Shown one piece after another: positions 33,581 to 41,738 of a stretch of DNA of 43,188 nt (the first letter of the stretch is position 1; each line of letters begins with the position of its first letter). Location: assembly GCF_003479805.1 (NCBI RefSeq), contig NZ_QUHV01000011.1, positions 37,025 through 80,212 of the forward strand, in the 5' to 3' direction. Origin of the DNA: Collinsella sp. AF08-23 (GTDB taxonomy: Bacteria; Actinomycetota; Coriobacteriia; Coriobacteriales; Coriobacteriaceae). Made by a program: the position numbers and the translations under genes. The notes beneath the pieces were generated by a model. It saw nothing but the letters and a program-made list of their open reading frames with translations. It did not search any database and was not told the origin of the DNA.

Positions 33581-35963
33581 ACAGCCGATTGCAACGCGGC
33601 AACCCAAGGCCACGGAATGGAAACAGGGCTCCGAGCCCTTGCGCCCGAGCGCCGAAATGGTGCACTACGCTCATGCCGACGACCTTCCCACCGAGTTCAT
33701 GGCGGACAATTTCGACAAGCTCGCGAACCTGGTGGGCAGGTACATGGGCAAGGAGGATTGCGACCTGGTCGAGCGGGCGTACTGCTTTGCCGCCGAGAAG
33801 CACTGTGCACAGAAGCGCCGCAGCGGCGAGGCGTACATCAATCATCCCGTCGAGGTCGCGATAATCCTGGCGGAACTCAAGATGGATTGCGACGTGGTGT
33901 GCGCCGCACTGCTGCACGACACCGTCGAGGACACGACGACGTCTTTGGATGATGTGACCACGTATTTTGGCGAGACGGTCGCGGAGCTCGTCGACGGCGT
34001 GACCAAGCTCACCAACATCGACGTGGACACCATGGATGAGAAGCAGGCGCTCAACTTGCGCAAGATGTTCCTCGCCATGAGCCGCGATATCCGCGTGGTC
34101 ATCGTCAAACTCGCCGACCGCCTGCACAACATGCGCACCTTGGCGGCGCTTCGCGAGGATCGCCGCCTGTTCAAGGCGCGCGAGACCATGGACGTGTATG
34201 CCCCGCTCGCCGACCGCTTGGGCATGAGCTCAATTAAATGGGAGCTCGAGGACCTTTCCTTCTTCTACCTGGAGCCCGAGGCCTATCAGCGCATCGCCCG
34301 CATGGTGAGCGAGAGCCGCGAGGTTCGCGAGCGCTTTTTGGCCGAGACTATCAAGGCGCTCGATGACGAACTAAGGGGTGTGGGTCTCACCGGGTATCAG
34401 ATCGCCGGTCGCTCTAAGCATTATTGGTCGATCTATCAGAAGATGAAGCGCAAGGGTAAGGAGTTCTCCGAGATCTACGATTTGGTGGCCCTGCGCGTCA
34501 TCACCAACTCGATTGCGGACTGCTATTCCGCCCTCGGCGCCGTCCACTCGCTGTGGACGCCCATGCCGGGGCGCTTTAAAGACTATATCAACATGCCCAA
34601 GGCGAATAACTACCAGAGCCTTCACACCACGGTCATCGGTCCCACGGCGCGCCCGCTTGAGATTCAGATCCGCACGTACGAGATGCACGAGCAAGCCGAA
34701 TACGGCATCGCCGCGCACTGGCTCTATAAGCGCTCGGGTGGTTCGAGTGCGGTCAAGGCAACGAGCGCCCAGCGCCTCGACGACCAGATCAACGCCCTCA
34801 AGCGCAGCCTCGACTGGGCGGCCAACGACGAGATTGACGATCCCAAGGAGTTTCTCCACTCGCTCAAGGTCGACCTCTACGACCAAGAGATCTTCGTCTT
34901 CACCCCCAAGGGCGAGGTCATGAACTTGCGCATGGGATCCACTCCGCTCGACTTTGCCTACTCGGTACATACCGAGGTCGGTAACCATTGCGTGGGCGCC
35001 AAGGTCAACGGCGCCGTGGCTCCGCTTACGCACACGCTCGCCATGGGCGATCGCGTCGAGATCCTCACCAATAAAAACGCCAAGCCCTCGCGCGACTGGC
35101 TGAACATCGTCAAGACGCCGAGCGCCAAGTCCAAGATCCGCCGTTACTTCGCTGCGGCGACCAAGGACGAGGACGCCACGGCCGGTCGCGAGATGCTCGC
35201 CCGCGACCTTCGCAAACGCGGATACGGCATCTCCACGCCGCGTTCGACGCGCGCGCTCAACGCCGTGGCGAGCGACATGAACTACAAGGCGCTTGAGGAC
35301 CTGTTCGCCGCGGTGGGCGCCGGCAAGGTGCAGCCGCGCGCCGTGGGCAATAAAGTCCAGGCAATCCTCGACCCGCAGCCGCAAAACCCCGCCGAGGCCA
35401 AGGCAGAGGCCATCGCCAGCGTAGTGCATCAGCCCCCGCGCACCGGTGGTCAGTCCAAGCGTGCCAAGAAGGGCAGCAACGGCGTGCTCGTGGAGGGCGC
35501 CGACGGAGACGGCATGCTCGTTCGCCTAGCGCATTGCTGCAACCCCGTCGCGGGCGACGATATCGTGGGCTTCATCACGCGTGGCCGCGGCGTGTCGGTG
35601 CACCGAGCCAACTGCCCCAACGTCAAGGGGCTTATGGAGCATCCCGAGCGCATGATCGGCGTGAGCTGGGATACGGGCGCCGATGCCTTGTTCCAGGTCG
35701 AGGTCGTGGTCGAGTGCATCGATCGCATGGGGCTGCTCAAGGACGTCACCATCGCCATCGGCGACGCGGGCGGCAACATCCTCTCCGCCGCCACCTCGAC
35801 CAGTCGCGAGGGCATCGCGACCCTGCGGTTCCTCATCGAGATTTCCGACGCGAGCCGCCTCGACCCGCTGCTCGCCGCCATCGGCGCGGTCGAGAGCGTC
35901 TACGACGCCCGCCGTCTCATGCCGGGTGAGGGCAATAAGACCATGAAGCGCAGGTCGCGCTAA
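33573..35963 (+). CDS. rel: Bifunctional (p)ppGpp synthetase/hydrolase Rel
   Basis: A 796-residue long Rel/SpoT homologue. The HD hydrolase domain contains LLHDTVED (His115-Asp116 with Glu119-Asp120). The synthetase domain shows YDLVALRVI and PGRFKDYINMPKANNYQSLH; the RFKD motif (334-337) is the form found in bifunctional enzymes, as opposed to the EFDD of RelA. The TGS domain starts near residue 440 (IFVFTPKGEVMNL), a zinc-finger-like region near 640 has HCCNPVAGDDIVGF, and an ACT domain follows from about 705. It both makes and degrades the stringent alarmone. The start lies in recJ, with GGGAGG 8 bases upstream. Confidence 0.97.
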   Translation: MDKQPIATRQPKATEWKQGSEPLRPSAEMVHYAHADDLPTEFMADNFDKLANLVGRYMGKEDCDLVERAYCFAAEKHCAQKRRSGEAYINHPVEVAIILAELKMDCDVVCAALLHDTVEDTTTSLDDVTTYFGETVAELVDGVTKLTNIDVDTMDEKQALNLRKMFLAMSRDIRVVIVKLADRLHNMRTLAALREDRRLFKARETMDVYAPLADRLGMSSIKWELEDLSFFYLEPEAYQRIARMVSESREVRERFLAETIKALDDELRGVGLTGYQIAGRSKHYWSIYQKMKRKGKEFSEIYDLVALRVITNSIADCYSALGAVHSLWTPMPGRFKDYINMPKANNYQSLHTTVIGPTARPLEIQIRTYEMHEQAEYGIAAHWLYKRSGGSSAVKATSAQRLDDQINALKRSLDWAANDEIDDPKEFLHSLKVDLYDQEIFVFTPKGEVMNLRMGSTPLDFAYSVHTEVGNHCVGAKVNGAVAPLTHTLAMGDRVEILTNKNAKPSRDWLNIVKTPSAKSKIRRYFAAATKDEDATAGREMLARDLRKRGYGISTPRSTRALNAVASDMNYKALEDLFAAVGAGKVQPRAVGNKVQAILDPQPQNPAEAKAEAIASVVHQPPRTGGQSKRAKKGSNGVLVEGADGDGMLVRLAHCCNPVAGDDIVGFITRGRGVSVHRANCPNVKGLMEHPERMIGVSWDTGADALFQVEVVVECIDRMGLLKDVTIAIGDAGGNILSAATSTSREGIATLRFLIEISDASRLDPLLAAIGAVESVYDARRLMPGEGNKTMKRRSR

Positions 35964-35974
35964 CCGCTCTTCGA

Positions 35975-36424
35975 TTACCAAGAGAAGGTGCGAACCCCCG
36001 TGCAGGTAACGACTTTACCGTCATTTGTCTTGGAGAAAACAAAGCGGTAGACTCCCGGGCCGACGTTTGTCCATTCGGCTCGGGAATATCCGTTTCGCTT
36101 CAACGTGGCCGATCCAATATACGATGTGCCGCGGTAGAGCTTGACGGTGAAGGTGCCACTTGATGGAGATTAGGCTGTGAGTTCAACTCCCATGTTCTGA
36201 CCCGAGAAGTGCTCGGCGGTAAGGCTCTTGGAAGTCAGGAGTGCGAATGACGTATTGATTCTAAGTGTTTCGACAAGATTGTCCGGGCGTTTCGTCATTG
36301 GCGTCTCGTAGATATGGGCTGTCATGGGAATGCTGGCTTGTGCTGCCGCCTGTTGCGGGCATAACCCAAAGACGGATGCTGCCATCAATATGAGTGCTGC
36401 TGCATTTGCGACAATGTGTCTCAT
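35975..36424 (-). pseudogene. Secreted beta-rich protein gene interrupted by one in-frame TAA
   Basis: The reading from the ATG at 36424 (GGAGGG 4 bases upstream) starts with a signal peptide (MRHIVANAAALILMAASVFG, cleavage probably after AQA) and runs 84 residues to TAA at 36170-36172. The same frame then continues without change for another 65 codons to TAA at 35975-35977, giving a coherent C-terminal half with VKLYRGTSYIGSATLKRNG, EWTNVGPGVYRFVFSK and a final TFSW. The second half clearly looks like protein, alternating hydrophobic and polar, as in a small beta-sandwich. A single nonsense mutation is the simplest reading, although a short secreted product is still possible. It lies downstream of the broken regulator on the same strand. 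The family is not identified. Confidence 0.7.
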
Positions 36425-36516
36425 TGTCCCTCCAAATGTCGAGAGCCGATATTGCTCCAACTATGCCCTTTTGTCCCACAACAGATGTGTAAGCAATGGG
36501 GTGCAAATCGTCCTAT

Positions 36517-38318
36517 TTAATGTGTGGGGATATTTATTAATTCTCTCAACTCTTCCACGCTGTGGACACCGAGTTTTTTAAACGTGCGGCGCCTATAAGA
36601 TTTGACGGTATTCGTCGTGGTGCTTCGCGTTTCGCAAATCTCTTTGACGCTCATTCCTTTTGCCAAGTCGAGAACTATATTCGCTTGAAGGCCTGTAATG
36701 CCGTATTCGCTGAGCAGTAGCATTCCGTCTGCTTCCTGTGCCTTCTCTGTTTGCCTGTCGAGCCGGAGTGCCCCATATTGCCTGAAGAAGGTGAGCAGGG
36801 CCATGCCACAAACGATGAAATTGAGAATTAAGGGTAGCCCCCAGAGTTCGTAATAGGTCCCGACAATGGGAGAGAGGATTAGCCCTATGCCCGAGTAATA
36901 GGGAACCGCGACGAGGGACGTCGCCCTCTCTTTGTTTTTGCCGCACATGTGAAGTAATCCGAAAAGAAGCGCCGTACAAATAAAAAGTGAGCAGACGGTC
37001 AATAGACCCAAGTACAGTTGGGCCCCTATCACAACAAAGGCAGAGAGGCTGTAGAGCGATATAGCGATTTCTGTCGGCGTCTTCGCTGGGGCACGGGAAG
37101 GAAAGCACTTGGTCGGAGATGACATGAAAGCGAGGCTGTAAACCTGCAGCAATACCCCTGCGCCCCAGATGAAGTAGTAGCTTGCCTGAAATATCTGGTC
37201 TCCATTTGGGAGGGTTATGGTGTCCGACAGAGTGGATGTGATGACGATAAGGGCTGCTAGCAGGCTAATCGCCAGACATTTCCAAGAAAGATGATTGTTT
37301 GCCGGCGGGTCTGCGGGGTTGTCGAGGTGGATTTTCCCGTCCCGGACAAGCCTCTCAAGATCCGTGTGCGCAGATATATTGAGCTTTTTTCGAGCGCGTG
37401 AGCGAAGGGTGGATATCGTTCCTGGTGCAATTCCCATTGCGTCGCTGGTCGAGTGCGTTTTCTCACCCAGTAAGTCGCGAGCGATAACTTCGTTCTCCCT
37501 GGCGAGAGCGATGTCGCCGCGTCGCCGGAGAGATGAGGTCGCTGTTCGGTGGGATGCGTCTTGCAACGCCGCTTGCGCAGCTGTATGCGTTGATGGCAGG
37601 CGAGCCCCAAAAGGAATGCTGGAGGGAGGACCCAAAACCATACATTTACTTGATTGTCGAACAGGCCGCTGGAAAAACCATAGGTGAGCGCAATGCCGTT
37701 TACAAGGAAGCTCGATACTCGATAAACGAGCATTCCGGACATGAGCCACAAGGGTTCAAAGACCAATTGGTTGTCCTCGTGTAGGCTATGTTTGAGCTTG
37801 AGGAACAATGCGAGCCCACAGAGGAAGGACAGCACAATCGTCCAAAGCGGATTGTTCTGAGGAAGAAAAAGAGTCGCCTTGTCGTAGAGGAAGAACAAAG
37901 CGTAGGCGAGCAGGAATGATCTTGGCCCGCTTGCCGAAGCCGTCTCATGAGAATGTGCCTGCAGGAAGATTGCCCAGCATATCAAAGATGAGGAATAGCT
38001 AAATGCTACGCAGAGACTGAGCAGGTTCTCGACCTCAGGGGGGATTGCATATGCTAGAAACGCTTCAGAGCAGAGGATGGACGCGCTTTCGGCGATGACG
38101 AAGACTTAAGCAGAAGCGTGGCCCAAGCGGCTTATGAGAGGCTGATATTTGAGATTGGTCTTTATTGCCTTGCTGCAAAAGGGCAATGCGCCAAGTGCGA
38201 TGCAGAGAGGGACGATTTCTGTGTTGGAGGATGAGATCGAGAGCGTCGGATTATATGCAGCTCTGGGGAAGCAAATAAGAACGGCGGTCCACAAGCTCAG
38301 TGAAAGTTTCTCGTTCAT
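36517..38318 (-). pseudogene. Broken membrane-bound regulator with two LuxR-type HTH domains
   Basis: The parts line up in the order membrane, HTH, membrane, HTH. From the ATG at 38318 a membrane segment runs 70 residues to an in-frame TAA at 38106-38108, then the frame continues (VFVIAESASILC and on) through several spans to about 37520. There an 8-bp near-perfect tandem repeat (37513-37528, GTCGCCGC then GTCGCCGG) shifts the frame. Removing one copy joins PHLSGD to IALARENEV, the start of the first LuxR-like HTH (37345-37512). Several more spans follow (about 36790-37290), then a second HTH (about 36530-36700: LQANIVLDLAKGMSVKEICE and TVKSYRRRTFKKLGV). The repaired product would have about 597 residues. 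It probably sensed a membrane or surface signal, perhaps for the secreted neighbour. Confidence 0.75.
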
Positions 38319-38484
38319 TTGAAAGCTCGATTCGTCAAGCGATTCAGCTTATTATTCGAAAAAGTGTATCAGAAGATAGCGAAGCCTAATTTCATATGAA
38401 TTGCACCCCCATTGTTGACAAATGAAACGCCTCTGGAGTGCAAGGATGTATATGGGTTCAATAAACGGAGCATGGGGAGTTGAG
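38319..38484. other. Divergent spacer between the broken regulator and small plus-strand genes
   Basis: A/T-rich. A consensus TTGACA stands at 38415-38420 on the plus strand, but no -10 lies at the right distance. The start of the broken regulator has no obvious ribosome site here. Confidence 0.25.
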
Positions 38485-38580
38485 ATGCTCGGGGAGAGAA
38501 ACAAACGTCTTAGAGTCGGGGCGGGTATGCCCGCGAAAATGCCTTGCTTTGTCTTTCGAAGATTGGACGATCATGAGTAA
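38485..38580 (+). CDS. Possible small ORF (31 residues)
   Basis: ATG at 38485 with GGGGAG 5 bases upstream, ending in a TAA that overlaps the next ATG by 8 bases. The product is basic (MLGERNKRLRVGAG start) and not recognised. It may be a leader or the displaced N-terminus of the next gene. Confidence 0.3.
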   Translation: MLGERNKRLRVGAGMPAKMPCFVFRRLDDHE

Positions 38581-38740
38581 TGTCGCCCATCATGCCGACA
38601 TGTACATCATCATGAAGCATTGGTACTGCGATGTTCCCGAGATGATCACGCGCAAGGACTTCTATCTCTATTCTGACGCCGCTTGCACAAAACTGGTTAA
38701 GAGCTGGAGTGTTGAGGCGCCTGTCGGGGTAACTAGGTAA
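38573..38740 (+). CDS. Unidentified small protein (55 residues)
   Basis: Starts at the ATG overlapping the preceding small ORF. The product has aromatic and charged character with HWYCDVPEMITRKDFYLYSD and two cysteines, no signal peptide and no membrane span. It has no ribosome site of its own, so translation would depend on coupling; an in-frame TTG at 38480 would extend it upstream. It could be a fragment of a larger gene. Function unknown. Confidence 0.4.
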   Translation: MSNVAHHADMYIIMKHWYCDVPEMITRKDFYLYSDAACTKLVKSWSVEAPVGVTR

Positions 38741-38775
38741 AAGGTACTTGCCCCGAAACGAGGAGGCGATTTCGG

Positions 38776-39204
38776 ATGAAGCCAATGGGCGCTGCAATGA
38801 GACGGGTCATCGCCGTTGCTCTTGTCGGCTCAATCGCGTTGTGGGCCGGGTTCATCTACGTGAACTTGTTGTGGCAAGGTGATCGTATGCTGGCTTCAAT
38901 TGTCGTCTTTGCGGTTTGCGGTGGAGTGAGCGCCCTGCCAATCACCCGCTTTGCCAAGGAAGACGCCAAGGCGGATGCTGGCCGCTTCGTAAACAAGCTG
39001 AAGAGTGATGGAAGATACTTCTTCCGAGTGTTTGCCATTTCGGGACTGCTATGCATGGGGGCTTCATTCAGAATCGATGCTCTGGGCGATGAGATATGGC
39101 TTTTTCAGCTCGGAATGTGGATTGAGGCAGTGAGTGCTTGGATAAGGGGCTATATCTCTCTTGTGGGTTTCTGGTATACGCCTCGCGGGTATCGAGGGGT
39201 GTGA
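38776..39204 (+). CDS. Unidentified membrane protein (142 residues)
   Basis: Four hydrophobic spans are visible: about residues 9-32, 39-55, 82-100 and 107-135, with a basic and acidic loop (TRFAKEDAKADAGRF) between the second and third. GAGGAGG lies 8 bases before the ATG at 38776, a good ribosome site. It follows the small gene by 35 bases in the same direction and shares the A/T-richer composition of this patch. I do not recognise the family; an immunity-type or accessory membrane protein is possible but unsupported. Confidence 0.6.
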   Translation: MKPMGAAMRRVIAVALVGSIALWAGFIYVNLLWQGDRMLASIVVFAVCGGVSALPITRFAKEDAKADAGRFVNKLKSDGRYFFRVFAISGLLCMGASFRIDALGDEIWLFQLGMWIEAVSAWIRGYISLVGFWYTPRGYRGV

Positions 39205-39269
39205 ATTTGGTTTTCGCCCACTCGGAGTGTCAGCTCGATTTAGGATGGCGTAGGATAATCGAATGAATG

Positions 39270-39306
39270 TCGAGGCGGGACTCGAAGTCTCGCCTCGATT
39301 GTTTTT
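39270..39306 (+). terminator. Rho-independent terminator closing the accessory patch
   Basis: TCGAGGCGGGAC pairs with GTCTCGCCTCGA (one mismatch) around TCGAA, followed by TTGTTTTT. It ends only 27 bases before the hydrolase start, so that gene's promoter must lie upstream of, or within, this structure. Confidence 0.8.
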
Positions 39307-39332
39307 ACGCATGCCGCGAAGGAGTTGTAGAT

Positions 39333-40025
39333 ATGAAGCTCGATCTCGAGAAGAGGGGGTCGCTCGCCATCCATTGCGTGGTGAACGGGCCCATCCAGAC
39401 GAACACGTACTTCGCCGTGAGCAAGGGCGAGGCTGCCATCATCGATCCCGCATGGGACGGGGAGAAGCTCGCCGAGGTCTTTGCCGAGCGCTGTCCCGAT
39501 GCTCGCGTGAGCGCCATCATCTGCACGCACGGCCACGCTGACCATATCGGTGGCGTGGCGGGTCTGCGCCGCGCGCTCGGACCGGATGTGCCGTTCATGA
39601 TCTCCGCGGCAGACAAAGATTTCATGGCGGGGGCGATCGAGAGCATGCGCGAGATGTGGGGGTTCGACCACGAGATGCCGCCCACTCCCGACCGTCTGCT
39701 CAACGAGGGGGACACGTTTGAGTTCGGTGACGTTGTCCTGCAGGTCATGGCCACACCGGGCCACACTCCCGGCGGTATCGTGCTTTTCTGCGCGGCGACT
39801 ACGGGTGACGTGGCGTTTGTGGGTGACACGCTGTTCCCTGGCGCGCATGGCCGCACCGATCTCGAAGGCGGTAATGAGAAACAGGTGATAGACTCGCTCG
39901 GCAAGATGGGCACGTTCCTGCCCGCCGATACTTTGTGTCTCATCGGCCACAACGACACGACCACCATTGCGCGTGAGCTCGAGACGAACCTCTTTATGCG
40001 CCGCGGCTTGCGCCATTATCGGTGA
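39333..40025 (+). CDS. MBL-fold metallohydrolase (glyoxalase II-like)
   Basis: A 230-residue metallo-beta-lactamase-fold protein. The metal-binding motif THGHADHIGG has His66, His68, Asp70 and His71; later ligands are in ATPGHTPGG, FVGDTLFPG and LIGHNDTTT. Such small hydrolases often follow rel in Gram-positive bacteria, where their substrate is unknown; they resemble glyoxalase II. The ATG at 39333 has AAGGAG 8 bases upstream. The terminator just upstream may attenuate its expression. Confidence 0.9.
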   Translation: MKLDLEKRGSLAIHCVVNGPIQTNTYFAVSKGEAAIIDPAWDGEKLAEVFAERCPDARVSAIICTHGHADHIGGVAGLRRALGPDVPFMISAADKDFMAGAIESMREMWGFDHEMPPTPDRLLNEGDTFEFGDVVLQVMATPGHTPGGIVLFCAATTGDVAFVGDTLFPGAHGRTDLEGGNEKQVIDSLGKMGTFLPADTLCLIGHNDTTTIARELETNLFMRRGLRHYR

Positions 40026-40081
40026 GCGCGTGGGCTCAACATCGGCTCGATGTGTCGAGCTGGCTAACGTCCCAATGCTCG

Positions 40082-40109
40082 TTTAGATGAGCCGTTCGCG
40101 TGGTAAAAT
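40082..40109 (+). promoter_or_regulatory. Extended -10 promoter for the aldolase gene
   Basis: TGGTAAAAT (40101-40109) is an extended -10; TTTAGA lies 16 bases upstream of the TAAAAT as a weak -35. Confidence 0.5.
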
Positions 40110-40152
40110 GCAGACGTTTACCGTTCAGAGTATGGACAATGGGAGGTCCAAT

Positions 40153-41019
40153 ATGCTCGTCAATGCAGCTCAGATGCTCAAGGATGCCGAGGCCGGTCAC
40201 TACGCTCTCGGCGCGTTCAACACCAACAACCTCGAGTGGACCCTGGCTATTCTCCAGGCTGCCGAGGAGGCCAAGTCTCCGCTGATCCTTCAGTGCACCG
40301 CCGGTGCCGCTAAGTGGATGGGCGGTTTCAAGGTCTGCGCCGACATGGTCAAGGCTGCCGTCGAGGCCACGGGCGTTACCGTTCCCGTCGCCCTTCACCT
40401 CGATCACGGTTCTTACGAGGACTGCTTCAAGTGCATCGAGGCCGGCTTCACGTCCATCATGTATGACGGCTCTCACGAGGAGACCTTCCAGCTTAACCTC
40501 GACCGCACCAAGGAGCTCGTTGAGCTTGCCCACTCCAAGGGCATGTCCATCGAGGCCGAGGTCGGCGGCATTGGCGGCACCGAGGACGGCGTGACCTCCA
40601 ACGGCGAGCTCGCTGACCCCGCTGAGTGCAAGCAGATTGCGGACCTGGGCGTTGACTTCCTCGCCTGCGGCATCGGCAACATTCACGGCGTGTACCCCGC
40701 CGACTGGGCCGGTCTTTCCTTCGAGCGTCTTGGCGAGATCAAGGCCGAGACCGGCGACCTGCCCCTCGTTCTGCACGGTGGCACCGGCATCCCCGAGGAT
40801 CAGATCAAGAAGGCCATCTCCCTGGGCATCTCCAAGATCAACGTCAACACCGACCTGCAGCTCGTCTTCGCCAAGGGCGTCCGCGAGTACATCGAGGCTG
40901 GCAAGGATCAGCAGGGCAAGGGCTTCGACCCCCGCAAGCTCCTCAAGCCCGGTCGCGACAACATCGTGGTCCGCACCAAGGAGCTCATGGAGGAGTTCGG
41001 TTCCGTCAACAAAGCGTAA
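40153..41019 (+). CDS. fba: Class II fructose-bisphosphate aldolase
   Basis: A 288-residue zinc-dependent aldolase that splits or forms fructose 1,6-bisphosphate in glycolysis and gluconeogenesis. It has GAFNTNNLEWTLAIL at the N-terminus, the catalytic LHLDHGSYE (Asp84; His85 is a zinc ligand), EVGGIGGTEDG and the phosphate-binding VLHGGTGIP with KINVNTDLQ. A tagatose-bisphosphate aldolase is a close relative and cannot be fully excluded. The ATG at 40153 has GGGAGG 7 bases upstream; an earlier in-frame start lies upstream of the promoter's expected start point. Its codon use is strongly biased, as in highly expressed genes. Confidence 0.95.
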   Translation: MLVNAAQMLKDAEAGHYALGAFNTNNLEWTLAILQAAEEAKSPLILQCTAGAAKWMGGFKVCADMVKAAVEATGVTVPVALHLDHGSYEDCFKCIEAGFTSIMYDGSHEETFQLNLDRTKELVELAHSKGMSIEAEVGGIGGTEDGVTSNGELADPAECKQIADLGVDFLACGIGNIHGVYPADWAGLSFERLGEIKAETGDLPLVLHGGTGIPEDQIKKAISLGISKINVNTDLQLVFAKGVREYIEAGKDQQGKGFDPRKLLKPGRDNIVVRTKELMEEFGSVNKA

Positions 41020-41041
41020 CGTTTTAGGTCACTGACCAGTT

Positions 41042-41139
41042 GGGGCGCCCGGCTTCTTTCCACGCAAACGTCCTCGGGGAATCTCTTGTCGATTCCCCTG
41101 CGGAATGTTTGCTTAGGGAAGAAGCCGGGCGCCCCTTTC
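41042..41139 (+). terminator. Long nested hairpin terminating the aldolase gene
   Basis: Outer arms of 20 bases, GGGGCGCCCGGCTTCTTTCC (41042-41061) and its near-complement ending at 41135, enclose GCAAAC/GTTTGC and GGGGAATC/GATTCCCC. CTTTCG follows. It is unusually large for a terminator. Confidence 0.65.
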
Positions 41140-41227
41140 GTAGCCAGACCAGTTGCGCAAGCGCTTTAGTCGGAATCTCGCAACATGGGTGTGATTGCTG
41201 TGGTACCATAGCTGAGCGTGATTACGT

Positions 41228-41313
41228 GCCCGAGTGGCGGAACGGCAGACGCAGGGGACTCAAAATCCTCCGCTGGCGACAGCGTGTGAGTTCGAATCTC
41301 ACCTCGGGCACCA
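41228..41313 (+). tRNA. tRNA-Leu (anticodon CAA)
   Basis: 86 bases with the acceptor GCCCGAG pairing with CTCGGGC, the encoded CCA end, a T-arm GTGAG-TTCGAAT-CTCAC, a long variable arm of the leucine/serine class, and an anticodon loop CTCAAAA in a 5-bp stem. The loop gives anticodon CAA, which reads UUG. Its last 23 bases are repeated at 41469-41491. Confidence 0.95.
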
Positions 41314-41390
41314 TGCATGGCACGTGATACGTGGATGCAGAGCGCAGTTCAGCAATGAGCCGAACTCACGCGAGTGTCCGAGCGTTAAGC

Positions 41391-41411
41391 AAACAGGCCC
41401 GTGGCCTGTTT
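41391..41411 (+). terminator. Terminator-like hairpin between the two tRNA-Leu 3' ends
   Basis: AAACAGGCC and GGCCTGTTT form a perfect 9-bp stem with a 3-base loop, ending in TTTG. Confidence 0.55.
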
Positions 41412-41468
41412 GTAGCGAGGCCGCGAAGGCTTTGGCCTGAGCGGATGTGGACGCCGCAAGGCGGCCGC

Positions 41469-41491
41469 TTCGAATCTCACCTCGGGCACCA
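41469..41491 (+). repeat. Direct repeat of the tRNA-Leu 3' end (possible attachment site)
   Basis: Identical over 23 bases to 41291-41313, covering the T-loop, the 3' T-stem, the acceptor 3' strand and CCA. The match stops sharply at both ends. Duplicated tRNA 3' ends mark integration sites, but only 155 bases separate the copies and no integrase is present. Upstream GCCTGAG (41435-41441) could still pair with CTCGGGC, so a truncated tRNA copy is the alternative. Confidence 0.6.
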
Positions 41492-41680
41492 CATCCATTG
41501 CTCGTGAGGAAAGCATGGAGTAGACGCTCCCGTGCTATCATTCTCGAGTCGCTGGTTTTCCAGCAGGAAAGCGGGATCTGAGGGTCCCCACCTTTCGGCA
41601 CCATTGGGTAGCTGTCTGGTCGCACAACCGAACGCTTGCACTCACGCTACAATTTGCGTGAAATCGAGCAAAAGCTGTCG
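41492..41680 (+). other. infC 5' leader, upstream part
   Basis: No gene is supported. A TACAAT at 41648-41653 could be a -10 box, and CACGC/GCGTG (41643-41660) can form a hairpin. I could not fit a T-box. Confidence 0.3.
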
Positions 41681-41711
41681 ACCCGGATACCACATGGTTC
41701 CGGGTTTATTT
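41681..41711 (+). terminator. Attenuator-like hairpin upstream of infC
   Basis: ACCCGGA-T-ACC pairs with GGT-T-CCGGGT around ACAT, followed by TTATTT. It lies 28 bases before the infC start, so it suggests transcriptional attenuation of the infC-rpmI-rplT operon. Confidence 0.6.
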
Positions 41712-41738
41712 GTACGAGTGCAAGAAGGAGGTATCGAG

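Noticed and set aside
32336..33613. A 425-residue minus-strand ORF opposite the recJ helicase domain
   Set aside because: The plus strand carries ordered helicase motifs; the minus reading is a compositional shadow.
41540..41640. T-box leader upstream of infC
   Set aside because: The conserved T-box antiterminator sequence is absent.
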